Positions 1-8,351 of a DNA stretch of 34,793 nt are shown here, piece after piece; the first letter of the stretch is position 1; each line of letters starts with the position of its first letter. The position numbers were made by a program, and so were the translations under genes. This stretch comes from Candidatus Odyssella sp. (GTDB lineage Bacteria > Pseudomonadota > Alphaproteobacteria > Bin65): positions 1 through 34,793 of the forward strand of contig JAEULD010000125.1 in assembly GCA_016792765.1 (NCBI GenBank). The letters are read 5' to 3'. The notes beneath the pieces were generated by a model. That model worked only from the letters and a program-made list of their open reading frames with translations, made no database searches and had not been told where the DNA came from.

Positions 1-81
1 ATCCCCTTGGGCGATCCTAGCCTGTGCCGCCCGCTCTGGCGAGATTGGACCGCGCGCGCCGGGGGCGGTATGTAGGACGCG

Positions 82-564
82 ATGTCACGCCTGACGCATT
101 TCGACAGCAAGGGCCGCGCCGTGATGGTCGACGTCTCGGACAAGGCCGAGACCGAGCGGCTCGCGGTCGCGCGCGGGCGCGTGACGATGCGGCCGGCCAC
201 GCTCCGGCTGATTCTCGGCAAGAACGTGAAGAAGGGCGACGTGCTGACCGTGGCGCAGCTCGCCGGCATCGCCGGGGCCAAGCGCACGCCCGACCTCGTG
301 CCGCTGTGCCACCCGTTGGCGCTCACCTCGGTGAAGGTCGAGCTGACACCGGTCCGCAGCAGGCACGCGATCGACATCGTGGCGCGCGTCAAGACGACCG
401 GCCGCACCGGCGTCGAGATGGAGGCGCTCACCGCCGTCGCGGTGGCGGCGCTGACCGTCTACGACATGTGCAAGGCCGTCGATCGCGAGATGGTGCTGTC
501 CGACATCCGTCTCGAGCACAAGAGCGGCGGGAAATCGGGCACATACGAGCGGAGGAAGCAGTGA
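82..564 (+). CDS. moaC: Cyclic pyranopterin monophosphate synthase MoaC
   Basis: A 160-residue protein of the usual MoaC length. MoaC converts the MoaA product (3',8-cyclo-GTP) to cyclic pyranopterin monophosphate in molybdenum cofactor synthesis, in the cytosol. Visible family motifs are LCHPLAL near residue 75 and YDMCKAVDR near residues 131-139, which carries the Asp and Lys known to be catalytic in the family, followed by the C-terminal [12 protein letters not shown]. The ATG at 82 is preceded by AGGA at 74-77, so this start is well supported. The gene begins only 81 bases into the window, and no product could be recognised upstream. moeA follows on the same strand after a 223-base gap filled by palindromic repeats, so the two probably belong to one Moco transcription unit. 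Confidence 0.96.
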   Translation: MSRLTHFDSKGRAVMVDVSDKAETERLAVARGRVTMRPATLRLILGKNVKKGDVLTVAQLAGIAGAKRTPDLVPLCHPLALTSVKVELTPVRSRHAIDIVARVKTTGRTGVEMEALTAVAVAALTVYDMCKAVDREMVLSDIRLEHKSGGKSGTYERRKQ

Positions 565-586
565 TGCGCTCGGTTGCGTGCCCTAT

Positions 587-773
587 CTTCTCTCTCCCAC
601 GAAGTGGGAGAGAAGGGGCCCGAGCAATGCCCTCTGGGCATTGCTCGGGAAGTGAGGGCCGCCGCCGCGAATCGCTGCCTGCGTCGAGCTTGCGGAAACG
701 CCGTACCCTCACCTCCCAGGCAATGCCCAAGGGGCATTGCCTGGGCCCCTCCTCTCCCGCTGCGCGGGAGAGG
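587..773. repeat. Four-hairpin palindromic repeat (BIME/REP-like)
   Basis: Four hairpins lie in a row between moaC and moeA. Stem pairs are 591-600 with 604-613, 619-632 with 636-649 (14 bp, perfect, loop TCT), 715-728 with 732-745 (14 bp, perfect, loop AAG) and 751-760 with 764-773. The left two and right two hairpins are roughly inverted copies of each other, so the element is a large inverted pair around a ~50-base spacer. The layout matches bacterial interspersed mosaic elements built from REP units. It could modulate mRNA stability or termination between the two Moco genes. That role is inference; the pairing is directly visible. Confidence 0.85.
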
Positions 774-787
774 GAAAGTGTGCGCGC

Positions 788-2002
788 ATGATCTCCGTCG
801 CCGAGGCGCGGCAGCGCATTCTCGCGGCGATCGCGCCGGTGGGCAGCGAGCAGGTGAGCCTCGCGCACGCGGCCGGGCGCACGCTCGCCGCCGACGCCGT
901 CGCGCGGCTCACGCAGCCGCCCAACGCCGTCTCGGCGATGGACGGCTATGCGGTGCGCGCCGCCGACGCGGCGAAGGTGCCGGTGGCGCTGAAGGTCGTC
1001 GGCATCGCGCCGGCCGGGCGGCCCTTCGCGGGCCGCGTCGGAACCGGCGAGGCGGTGCGCATCTTCACCGGCGCGCCGGTGCCCGAGGGCGCCGATGCGG
1101 TCGTGATCCAGGAGGATACCGAGGCCCGCGACGGCGCCGTCCTGGTCAAGGAAGCGGCGCTGCTCGGCCGCCACATCCGCCGCGCCGGGCTCGATTTCAA
1201 GGCGGGCGACGCGTTGCTCCATGCCGGGCGCGTGCTCTCGCCGCGCGACGTCGGCCTCTGCGCGGCGATGAACGTGCCGTGGCTCACCGTGCGCCGAAAG
1301 CCGCGCGTCGCCATTCTCGCCACCGGCGACGAGATCGTGCAGCCCGGCGAAGCGCTCGGGCCGGGCCAGATCGTGAGCTCCAACTCGTGGGCGCTGGCGG
1401 CCTTCGTCGACGCCAATGGCGGCGAGGCCATCAACATCGGCATCGCGCCCGACGAAAAGGCCACGCTCAAGACGATGGCCGAGCAGGCGCGCGGCGCTGA
1501 TCTCTTGGTGACGACCGGCGGCGCCTCGGTCGGCGACCACGATCTCGTGCAGAGCGCGCTCGGCGAGATCGGCCTCGCGCTCGATTTCTGGAAGATCGCG
1601 ATGCGCCCCGGCAAGCCGCTGATGTTCGGCAAGCTCGGCGCCGCGCCGCTGTTGGGCCTGCCCGGCAATCCGGTCTCGAGCCTGGTCTGCTCGCTGCTGT
1701 TCCTGGCGCCCATGCTGGCGAAATTCCTCGGCCGCGCCGAGACCGAGCCGCGCCGCATCGCCGCCCGCCTCGGCGCCGATCTCCGGGAAAACGACCGGCG
1801 CGAGGATTATCTGCGCGCCACGCTGGAACGCGCCCCCGACGGCGGCCTCGTGGCCGTGCCGTTTCGCGCACAGGACAGCTCGATGATGGCGACGCTGGCC
1901 AAGGCTGACGGCCTCATCGTCCGCGCCCCGCTTGCCCCGGCGCTCACGGCCGGCGACACGGTCGAACTGATCCCGCTGGCGATGCCGGGGGTCGTCATCT
2001 GA
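788..2002 (+). CDS. moeA: Molybdopterin molybdenumtransferase MoeA
   Basis: A 404-residue protein. MoeA inserts molybdate into adenylylated molybdopterin in the last step of basic Moco synthesis. The motifs follow the family order: AMDGYAVRAAD near residue 46, FTGAPVPEGADAVV near residue 95, ILATGDEI near residue 175 (start of the MoCF-like domain), TTGGASVGDHD near residue 241, RPGKP and GLPGNPVSS near residues 273-298, and a small C-terminal beta domain. The ATG at 788 is chosen because MISVAEAR is a typical MoeA N-terminus. An in-frame start further upstream would extend translation into the palindromic repeat. The purine-rich GAGGGAAAG at about 770-778 that might act as ribosome binding site lies at the edge of the last hairpin and is rather far from the ATG. 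Confidence 0.96.
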   Translation: MISVAEARQRILAAIAPVGSEQVSLAHAAGRTLAADAVARLTQPPNAVSAMDGYAVRAADAAKVPVALKVVGIAPAGRPFAGRVGTGEAVRIFTGAPVPEGADAVVIQEDTEARDGAVLVKEAALLGRHIRRAGLDFKAGDALLHAGRVLSPRDVGLCAAMNVPWLTVRRKPRVAILATGDEIVQPGEALGPGQIVSSNSWALAAFVDANGGEAINIGIAPDEKATLKTMAEQARGADLLVTTGGASVGDHDLVQSALGEIGLALDFWKIAMRPGKPLMFGKLGAAPLLGLPGNPVSSLVCSLLFLAPMLAKFLGRAETEPRRIAARLGADLRENDRREDYLRATLERAPDGGLVAVPFRAQDSSMMATLAKADGLIVRAPLAPALTAGDTVELIPLAMPGVVI

Positions 2003-2033
2003 GGCGCTTCCCAACAAAAGCCACAGGATGTTG

Positions 2034-2062
2034 TTGACAAGTTCTCGGAACCAAACTAGAAC
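2034..2062 (+). promoter_or_regulatory. Predicted lexA promoter (-35/-10)
   Basis: A perfect TTGACA at 2034-2039 is followed after 17 bases by TAGAAC at 2057-2062, a 4-of-6 match to the -10 consensus. The -10 hexamer lies inside the LexA operator at 2048-2062, so repressor binding would directly exclude RNA polymerase. The predicted transcript would start about 75 bases before the lexA ATG. Confidence 0.6.
2048..2062. promoter_or_regulatory. LexA operator (SOS box), primary site
   Basis: GAAC-N7-GAAC at 2048-2062 is exactly the reverse complement of GTTC-N7-GTTC, the established SOS box of alphaproteobacteria such as Rhodobacter and Rhizobium. It overlaps the predicted -10 hexamer of lexA. 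This strongly suggests autorepression of lexA. Confidence 0.8.
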
Positions 2063-2070
2063 ATGGGGGT

Positions 2071-2085
2071 GTTGATAGTTTGTTC
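2071..2085. promoter_or_regulatory. Second, degenerate LexA-box-like site
   Basis: GTTG-N7-GTTC at 2071-2085 matches the alphaproteobacterial LexA box in 7 of its 8 fixed bases and starts 9 bases downstream of the perfect box. It could be a second, weaker operator giving cooperative autorepression, or chance. Confidence 0.4.
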
Positions 2086-2145
2086 CGAGGAAGCCGCGCC
2101 CCAGCACGAGTGGCGGCCCTCATCCGAGGAGGCTCAGAAACCCCG

Positions 2146-2856
2146 ATGCTCACCCGCAAACAGCACGAGCTGCTGGTCTACATCAACGACTATCTCGCCA
2201 AGAGCGGCGTCTCGCCCTCGTTCGACGAGATGAAGGACGCGCTCGACCTCAAGTCCAAGTCGGGCATCCACCGGCTGATCACCGGCCTCGAAGAGCGCGG
2301 CTTCCTGCGCCGCCTGCCCCATCGCGCGCGCGCACTCGAAGTGCTGCGGATGCCCGAGACGGCCGCGGTCGGCGTCAGCGCGCGCGACCCGGCGCGCAAC
2401 AAGAAGTTCGCGCCCAACGTCATCCCCGGCGATTTCCGCAAGGGCCTCGCCGGCCGCATGGTGACGGCACCCAAGCGTTCGGTCGAGCTGCCGCTCTACG
2501 GCAAGATCGCCGCGGGTACGCCGATCGAGGCGCTGCGCGACACGCAGACGATCGAGGTTCCGCCCGGCCTGCTCGGCCGCGGCGAGCATTACGCGCTCGA
2601 GGTCGAAGGCGATTCGATGCAGGAAGCCGGCATCGTCGACGGCGACACCGTCATCATCGAGAAGAGCGAGACGGCGGAGAACGGCAGCATCGTCGTGGCC
2701 CTGGTGGAAGACAACGAGGTCACGCTGAAGCGCCTGCGCCGGCGCGGCAACTCGATCGCGCTCGAGCCGGCGAACAAGAAGTACGAGACGCGCATCTTCC
2801 GTCCCGACCAGGTGAAGATCCAGGGCAGGCTCGTGGGGTTGCTGCGGCGGTTCTAG
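2146..2856 (+). CDS. lexA: SOS repressor LexA
   Basis: A 236-residue transcriptional repressor and self-cleaving protease that controls the SOS response. An N-terminal winged helix-turn-helix (about residues 1-70, including [18 protein letters not shown]) is joined by a linker to the C-terminal S24 peptidase domain. The Ala-Gly cleavage site is A123-G124 in IAAGTP, the catalytic serine is S157 in EGDSMQ and the lysine is K195 in TLKRL, so all autoproteolysis residues are present. The linker is longer than in E. coli LexA (202 residues), as is normal in alphaproteobacteria. The ATG at 2146 gives the typical [10 protein letters not shown] start; a longer reading frame from 2080 would begin inside the operator region. 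Two LexA-type boxes lie just upstream. The gene ends facing comEC. Confidence 0.97.
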   Translation: MLTRKQHELLVYINDYLAKSGVSPSFDEMKDALDLKSKSGIHRLITGLEERGFLRRLPHRARALEVLRMPETAAVGVSARDPARNKKFAPNVIPGDFRKGLAGRMVTAPKRSVELPLYGKIAAGTPIEALRDTQTIEVPPGLLGRGEHYALEVEGDSMQEAGIVDGDTVIIEKSETAENGSIVVALVEDNEVTLKRLRRRGNSIALEPANKKYETRIFRPDQVKIQGRLVGLLRRF

Positions 2857-2873
2857 TCCCCGCGCGCACGTCC

Positions 2874-2994
2874 CGTCATCCTGAGCGAAGCGAAGGATCT
2901 CTTCGACGCCGACCCAGGGTTGCGTCGAGATCGTATCGAAGCGATGCAGCGCCCACCTGCATCCGAGAGATCCTTCGCTTCGCTCGGGATGACG
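2874..2994. repeat. Inverted repeat between convergent lexA and comEC
   Basis: Arms 2874-2902 and 2966-2994 are 29 bp each and complementary except at one base, around a 63-base spacer. The arm sequence (GTCATCCTGAGCGAAGCGAA and its partner) resembles a dispersed intergenic repeat that I recognise from many alphaproteobacterial genomes. It fills the gap between two convergent genes and could terminate both transcripts. There is no T-tract, so the terminator role is inference. Confidence 0.8.
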
Positions 2995-3006
2995 TGAGGC
3001 TTGGCT

Positions 3007-5175
3007 CTACTCCCGCGCCGCCGTCCGTCCGCGCCGCGGCGGGCGCTGCTCCGCTTCCATCCACGGATGGCTCACCCATGGCCGCTCGCCGCGTTCGCCG
3101 CGGTCGTCGATGATGGCCAGCGTATTCCCCCCGATCCAAACCGCGTGCGCGCCCCGCGTCATCAGGCTGCGCCTGTCGACGACGCGGGCCTTGCGGCAGC
3201 CGGTGCGGGTCAGCGCCGGCGCCACGACCAGCGCCGCGTCGCAATCCTCGGTCAGCGCGGCCGGGTCGCGCACGATGGCGACGCGCACGGCGCCGATCGC
3301 ATAGGTGCAGCCGAGTGCGTCGCAGCGCAGGCGGCCGTCCGCGCCCGCGCCCATCTGCGGCCACGGCTTGAAGCCGGCCGCGCCGTCGCGCTTCCACCAC
3401 GTGTCGGCGACGTAGCCGCGCGCATCGGGCGAGGCGATGTAGAGCGCGCCGTCGGCCGCGCGCGCGGCCAGCGTCTTGCCGTCGCCCGAGATCAGCAGAT
3501 CGGGCGGGCGCACGAGCAGCATCGAGAGCAGCCCCGCGAGCATCGCGGGCGCGCCGAGCCAGCGCCAGCGCCGCTGCCAGATCGCGAGCCACAGCCCGCC
3601 GAGCGCGAACAGCAGGAGACCGAGGCCCGGCATCGCCGTCGTGGAAACGACGGCGCCGGGCCAGCCGGCCACCGTGCGCGCCACGGCGTGCACGAGGTCG
3701 ACGCCCCACCCCATCGCCGCGAGCGGCCAGGCCTCGAGCCCGAACGGCATCGCGAACATCGTCACGAGCGCCCACGGCATGACCCAGAGGTCGGTCACCG
3801 GCACCGCGATCATGTTGGCGGCGAGGCCGTACACCGTGAAGCGATTGAACGAGAACATGCCGAACGGCGCGGTCGCCAGGCCGGCGACGAGGCTGGTCAG
3901 CGCGAGCGCCGCGAAGCCGCGCAGCCAGCGCCGCGCCGCGCCGGGCGGCTCCGGCTCCGGCTTGCGCGCGGCCCAGCGCTCGTAGCAGGCGATCAGCGCC
4001 ACCACCGCGGCGAACGACATCTGGAAGCTCGGGCCGAGCAGCCCTTCGGGCGCCGCGATCAGGATGACGACTGCGGCCCACGCCACGAGCCGCATCGACA
4101 GCGCCTCGCGATCGATGAGCACGCCGGCCATGACCGCGGCGAACATGAAATAGGCGCGCTGCGTCGGCACCGCGGCGCCGGAGATCAGCAGATAAGCGAG
4201 CGTCACCGCGAGCGCCGCGACGGCGGCCCACTTCTTGGTCGAGATACGCAGCGCCAGCCATGGCACCAGCGCCAGCAGCGCACGCACCGCGAAGAACACG
4301 AGCCCGGCGACGATGGCGATGTTCATGCCGGAGATCGCGATCAGGTGGGCGAGGCCCGAATCCTGCCACGCGCTCATCACCTCGGGCGGAATCGTGTGGC
4401 GGTGTCCGGTGATCTGCGCCGCCGCCAGCGCGCCGGTCGGGCTTGGCAATTGCGCGACGATGCGCTCGGTGATGCGCTGGCGCAGCCGCTCCAGCCATTC
4501 GGCGAACGAGAATCCGCCGTCGGCGGCTTTCTTCAGGATATCCGGCTCGCCGAGCGCGAAGCCGACCGCGCCGATGCGCTGGAAATAGGCCTGGCGCTGG
4601 AAGTCGTAGGCTCCGGGCATGGCCGGCGCCGGCGGCGGCAGCAGGATCGCGCGCACGGCGATCTCGTCGCCGGCCGTGTAGCCGCCCTCGATGTCGTGCA
4701 GCGTGAGCCGGGCGCGCAGCGGCAGACGATCCGCAGCGAGGTTGCCGGCGGCGGCGAGCCTGACCACGATGCGCATGCCTTTGTGGGTCGGCTCGGCCTC
4801 GACGATGCGGCCCGTCACCGTCACGGGCCCGAGCCGCTCCGTGAGCACCGGCGCCTTGGCCCAGTCGGTGTGCAGCTTCGCCGCCGCGAAGCCGAGCGCC
4901 GCGGCGAAGGCACCGACGGCCAATGTAAACGCGCCAGCATGCCGCCGCACGGCCACAGCGAGCAGCAGCGTGGCTCCGGGCGCGAGCGCCGCGATCGCGA
5001 TCTGCGGCTCGACCGCGAGCTCGAAGTAGAGGCCGATTCCGGCGCCGAGCGCCACCGGCAGCCACAGGATCCAGCGCTCGCGCTCGGCCGCGAACGCGCG
5101 CGCGATGCGCGCCGCCGCACGGACGGCGCCCGCCCTGCCCTCCAGTTCCGCCAGTGCCGCCGATAGCGCCGACAT
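3007..5175 (-). CDS. comEC: ComEC/Rec2-family competence membrane protein
   Basis: A 722-residue polytopic membrane protein. ComEC forms the inner-membrane channel for single-stranded DNA during natural transformation. The signature [15 protein letters not shown] of the Competence core domain is near residues 272-286 and is surrounded by many hydrophobic segments. The N-terminal part (about residues 80-200) is a DUF4131/OB-like region. The C-terminal part after about residue 560 is where a metallo-beta-lactamase-like domain normally lies, but I see no HxHxDH metal-binding motif, so any nuclease site there is missing or degenerate. The ATG at 5175 is preceded by GAGAGG. The gene is divergent from gltX and convergent with lexA. 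The position between lexA and gltX is a conserved alphaproteobacterial arrangement. I see no other competence gene in the window. Confidence 0.9.
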   Translation of the reverse strand: MSALSAALAELEGRAGAVRAAARIARAFAAERERWILWLPVALGAGIGLYFELAVEPQIAIAALAPGATLLLAVAVRRHAGAFTLAVGAFAAALGFAAAKLHTDWAKAPVLTERLGPVTVTGRIVEAEPTHKGMRIVVRLAAAGNLAADRLPLRARLTLHDIEGGYTAGDEIAVRAILLPPPAPAMPGAYDFQRQAYFQRIGAVGFALGEPDILKKAADGGFSFAEWLERLRQRITERIVAQLPSPTGALAAAQITGHRHTIPPEVMSAWQDSGLAHLIAISGMNIAIVAGLVFFAVRALLALVPWLALRISTKKWAAVAALAVTLAYLLISGAAVPTQRAYFMFAAVMAGVLIDREALSMRLVAWAAVVILIAAPEGLLGPSFQMSFAAVVALIACYERWAARKPEPEPPGAARRWLRGFAALALTSLVAGLATAPFGMFSFNRFTVYGLAANMIAVPVTDLWVMPWALVTMFAMPFGLEAWPLAAMGWGVDLVHAVARTVAGWPGAVVSTTAMPGLGLLLFALGGLWLAIWQRRWRWLGAPAMLAGLLSMLLVRPPDLLISGDGKTLAARAADGALYIASPDARGYVADTWWKRDGAAGFKPWPQMGAGADGRLRCDALGCTYAIGAVRVAIVRDPAALTEDCDAALVVAPALTRTGCRKARVVDRRSLMTRGAHAVWIGGNTLAIIDDRGERGERPWVSHPWMEAEQRPPRRGRTAARE

Positions 5176-5284
5176 CGCCTCTCGCCCAACCCTTCAACGC
5201 TATGCTAGATCGCTTCCGTCCCTCGAAACCCCGGCAAAGACGCGCCAAATCGAGAACGAAGCGCGCACGGATGCCCGTTTTCCA

Positions 5285-6685
5285 ATGAAAATCGTCACCC
5301 GCTTCGCCCCCTCGCCCACGGGCTTCCTCCATATCGGCGGCGCGCGCACGGCGCTGTTCAACTGGCTCTATGCGCGCCATGTCGGCGGCGTGTTCCGCCT
5401 CCGCATCGAGGACACCGACCGCGCCCGCTCGACGCCCGAGGCCACGCAGGCGATCCTCGACGGCTTGAAATGGCTCGGCCTCGACTGGGACGGCGAAACG
5501 GTGTTCCAGTTCTCGCGCGCGGCGCGCCATGCCGAGGTCGCGCACGCGATGCTCGCCAAGGGGCACGCCTACTATGCCTACGAGACGCCCGAAGTGCTGC
5601 AGCGCATGCGCGAGGCGCAGAAGGCGGCCGGCAAATCGATCCGCTACGAGGGCCCCTGGCGCGAGCGCGACGCCAAGGACGCGCCGCCGGGCGTGAAGCC
5701 GGTGATCCGCTTGAAGGCGCCCACGGCCGGCGAAACCGTCGTCGAGGACCTGGTGCAGGGCACCGTGCGCGTGGCCAACGAGCAGCTCGACGACATGGTG
5801 CTGCTGCGCGCGGACGGGACGCCCACCTACATGCTCTCGGTCGTCGTCGACGATCACGACATGGACGTGACCGACATCATCCGCGGCGACGATCACCTCA
5901 CCAACGCGTTCCGGCAGAGCCAGATCTACAAGGCGATGGGCTGGGAGATTCCGCGCTTCGCGCACATCCCGCTCATCCACGGCGCCGACGGCGCCAAGCT
6001 CTCGAAGCGCCACGGCGCGCTCGGCGTCGCGGAATACAGGAAGATGGGCTTCCTGCCGGCCGCCATGCGCAACTACCTGCTGCGGCTCGGCTGGGGCCAC
6101 GGCGACGTCGACATCATCTCGACCGAGGACGCCGTGAAGCTGTTCGAAATCGCCGACATCGGCCGCTCGCCGTCGCGCTTCGACCTCGCGAAGCTCACCA
6201 ACATGAACGGCCATTACATCCGCGCCGCCGACGACGCGGCGCTGGCCGCCGCGGCCGAGCCGTTCATCGCCGAGAAGCTCGACCGGGCGCTGACGCCGGC
6301 GCAGCGCGAGCGGCTCGGGCGCGGCATGGCGGGCCTGAAGCAGCGCGCCAAGACCCTCGTCGAGCTGGCCGACGCCGCCCTCTTCTATTGCCGCGAGCGG
6401 CCGATCCCGGTCGCCGACAAGGCCCGTGCGCTGCTCGACGGCGCCGGCCGCGAGCATGTCGGCGCGCTGGCGGCGGCGTTCGGCGCGCTCGGCGACTGGA
6501 ACGAGGCCGCGCTCGAGGCCGCGATGCGCGACCAGATCGAACGCCGCGGCGCCAAGATGGGCGACGTGGCGCAGCCCCTGCGCGCGGCCCTGACCGGCCA
6601 GACGCAGTCTCCGGGCCTGTTCGAGGTGATGGCCGCGCTCGGGCGGGACGAGGCTCTCGGGCGCCTTGCCGACGCCGCGAAATAG
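5285..6685 (+). CDS. gltX: Glutamyl-tRNA synthetase
   Basis: A 466-residue class I aminoacyl-tRNA synthetase that charges tRNA-Glu. In most alphaproteobacteria it also mischarges tRNA-Gln for the GatCAB amidotransferase; that is family knowledge and not shown here. The ATP-binding HIGH-type motif [13 protein letters not shown] is near residues 10-22 and the KMSKS-type motif KLSKRHG is near residues 238-244. The helical anticodon-binding region follows to the C-terminus. The ATG at 5285 is chosen because [13 protein letters not shown] is the conserved start; earlier in-frame codons run into the comEC promoter region. No strong Shine-Dalgarno sequence is visible. comEC diverges upstream across about 110 bases, and gltA follows after 112 bases. 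Confidence 0.97.
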   Translation: MKIVTRFAPSPTGFLHIGGARTALFNWLYARHVGGVFRLRIEDTDRARSTPEATQAILDGLKWLGLDWDGETVFQFSRAARHAEVAHAMLAKGHAYYAYETPEVLQRMREAQKAAGKSIRYEGPWRERDAKDAPPGVKPVIRLKAPTAGETVVEDLVQGTVRVANEQLDDMVLLRADGTPTYMLSVVVDDHDMDVTDIIRGDDHLTNAFRQSQIYKAMGWEIPRFAHIPLIHGADGAKLSKRHGALGVAEYRKMGFLPAAMRNYLLRLGWGHGDVDIISTEDAVKLFEIADIGRSPSRFDLAKLTNMNGHYIRAADDAALAAAAEPFIAEKLDRALTPAQRERLGRGMAGLKQRAKTLVELADAALFYCRERPIPVADKARALLDGAGREHVGALAAAFGALGDWNEAALEAAMRDQIERRGAKMGDVAQPLRAALTGQTQSPGLFEVMAALGRDEALGRLADAAK

Positions 6686-6797
6686 GGTAATTTCAACTTG
6701 AAAAGCCGGTCACTTCGGGACGGAAACGGTCAGGAATTTCCCTGCCGGCGCAGTCTGCTGTGCCCGGCCCGCACTCGTTTTGGAACATAGGCCCGCC

Positions 6798-8129
6798 ATG
6801 AACGCCACCACCACCGCCGCCGCCAAGCCCGCCGCCAAGGAATCGGTCACGCTCACCGACAATCAGAACAACAAGGCGGTCAACCTGCCGCTCCTGCCGG
6901 GCACGCTCGGGCCGAAGGTCGTCGACGTCCGCAAGCTCTACGCCGAGACCGGGATGTTCACCTACGATCCCGGCTACACCTCGACCGGAAGCTGCGAATC
7001 CAAGATCACGTTCATCGACGGCGACGAGGGCGTGCTGCTCCACCGCGGCTATCCGATCGAGGAACTGGCCGAGAAGAGCAACTTCATGGAGGTCTGCTAC
7101 CTGCTGCTCTACGGCGAGCTGCCGACCGAGGCGCAGAAGGCGAAGTTCGAGGAAGGCGTCACCCGCCACACGATGCTGCACGAGCAGATGCACCAGATCT
7201 TCCGCGGGTTCCGGCGCGACGCGCACCCGATGGCGGTGATGTGCGGCGTGGTCGGCGCGATGTCGGCCTTCTATCACGATTCGACCGACATCACCGACCC
7301 GCGCCAGCGCGAAATCGCCTCCTACCGCCTGATCGCGAAGGTGCCGACGATCGCGGCGATGGCGTTCAAGTATTCGATCGGCCAGCCTTTCGTGTATCCG
7401 CGCAACGACCTCTCCTACGCGGAGAACTTCCTGCACATGACGTTCGCGGTGCCGTGCGAGACCTACAAGATGAATCCGGTGCTCGCGAAGGCGATGGACC
7501 GGATCTTCATCCTGCACGCCGACCACGAGCAGAACGCGTCCACCTCGACCGTGCGCCTCGCCGGCTCGTCGGGCGCCAACCCGTTCGCCTGCATCGCGGC
7601 CGGCATCGCCTGCCTCTGGGGCCCGGCCCACGGCGGCGCCAACGAGGCGGTGCTGGCGATGCTGAAGCAGATCGGCTCGAAGGACCGTATCCCCGAGATC
7701 GTCAAGCGCGCGCGCGACCCCAAGGACGATTTCCGCCTCATGGGCTTCGGCCACCGCGTCTACAAGAACTACGACCCGCGCGCCAAGGTGATGCAGAAGA
7801 CCTGCTACGAGGTGCTGAACGAGCTCGGGATGACCAACAATCCGCTGCTCGAGACGGCGATGGAGCTCGAGCGCGTGGCGCTGCAGGACGACTACTTCAT
7901 CCAGAAGAAGCTCTATCCCAACGTCGATTTCTATTCGGGCATCATCCTGCAGGCGATGGGTTTCCCGACCTCGATGTTCACCGCGATCTTCGCGCTGGCG
8001 CGCACCGTCGGCTGGATCGCGCAGTGGAAGGAGATGATCGAGGATCCGGCGCAGAAGATCGGCCGTCCGCGCCAGCTCTACACCGGCGCCACGAAGCGCC
8101 CCTACGTGCCGATCGCGCGGCGCGCATAG
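6798..8129 (+). CDS. gltA: Citrate synthase (type II, hexameric)
   Basis: A 443-residue enzyme condensing oxaloacetate and acetyl-CoA to citrate at the entry of the TCA cycle. Conserved blocks are [27 protein letters not shown] with the first catalytic His, [13 protein letters not shown] with the second catalytic His, and the [12 protein letters not shown] block with the catalytic Asp near the C-terminus. The length matches Gram-negative type II enzymes. The ATG at 6798 is chosen; an upstream TTG at 6780 would add six residues without clear conservation. The N-terminal 15 residues are Ala/Thr/Lys-rich and precede the conserved beta domain. The gltX-gltA adjacency is typical of alphaproteobacteria. 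A small ORF with a good ribosome binding site follows 15 bases after the stop. Confidence 0.97.
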   Translation: MNATTTAAAKPAAKESVTLTDNQNNKAVNLPLLPGTLGPKVVDVRKLYAETGMFTYDPGYTSTGSCESKITFIDGDEGVLLHRGYPIEELAEKSNFMEVCYLLLYGELPTEAQKAKFEEGVTRHTMLHEQMHQIFRGFRRDAHPMAVMCGVVGAMSAFYHDSTDITDPRQREIASYRLIAKVPTIAAMAFKYSIGQPFVYPRNDLSYAENFLHMTFAVPCETYKMNPVLAKAMDRIFILHADHEQNASTSTVRLAGSSGANPFACIAAGIACLWGPAHGGANEAVLAMLKQIGSKDRIPEIVKRARDPKDDFRLMGFGHRVYKNYDPRAKVMQKTCYEVLNELGMTNNPLLETAMELERVALQDDYFIQKKLYPNVDFYSGIILQAMGFPTSMFTAIFALARTVGWIAQWKEMIEDPAQKIGRPRQLYTGATKRPYVPIARRA

Positions 8130-8144
8130 GAAGGACGACGCGGC

Positions 8145-8318
8145 ATGGCGGCGCGGCAGCAGCGCAAGGCTTCGCCCGAGGCGCCTCCGCCGCCGCGCCG
8201 CACCGCGATTCCGCCGCCGGCCAACGACAATCGCGGACGCGGGCGGCTCGTCGCCGCCGTTTCGGCGTCGATCGTCCTCGCGGCCGTCGCGTTCGTCGCG
8301 CTCCGCGCGCTGGGCTGA
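8145..8318 (+). CDS. Small Pro-rich, C-terminally membrane-anchored protein (57 aa)
   Basis: A 57-residue ORF beginning 15 bases after gltA. It has a strong Shine-Dalgarno sequence, AGGAAGGA at about 8128-8135, directly before the ATG. The first ~33 residues are basic and proline-rich (KASPEAPPPPRR, IPPPANDNRG). The last ~22 residues (LVAAVSASIVLAAVAFVALRAL) form one hydrophobic helix that ends almost at the C-terminus, so the protein looks tail-anchored with its N-terminus in the cytosol. It is probably co-transcribed with gltA and ends in a hairpin shared with the convergent fecR-like gene. I do not recognise a family. The ribosome binding site, membrane helix and placement support a real gene, but the small size leaves doubt. 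Confidence 0.6.
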   Translation: MAARQQRKASPEAPPPPRRTAIPPPANDNRGRGRLVAAVSASIVLAAVAFVALRALG

Positions 8319-8320
8319 AA

Positions 8321-8342
8321 CGGGCGCGGTCTTCCGCGCCCG
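8321..8342. terminator. Hairpin between convergent genes
   Basis: A perfect 9-bp GC-rich stem (8321-8329 with 8334-8342) closes on a TCTT loop, 2 bases after the small ORF stop and 9 bases before the end of the minus-strand FecR gene. It has no T-run, so it may be a bidirectional structural or Rho-assisted terminator. Confidence 0.55.
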
Positions 8343-8351
8343 CCTGTCGTC

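Noticed and set aside
2876-6457. Very long minus-strand open frame spanning comEC and gltX
   Set aside because: It is a low-complexity Arg/Gly/Ala shadow frame caused by high GC content; comEC and gltX in other frames show full family motifs.
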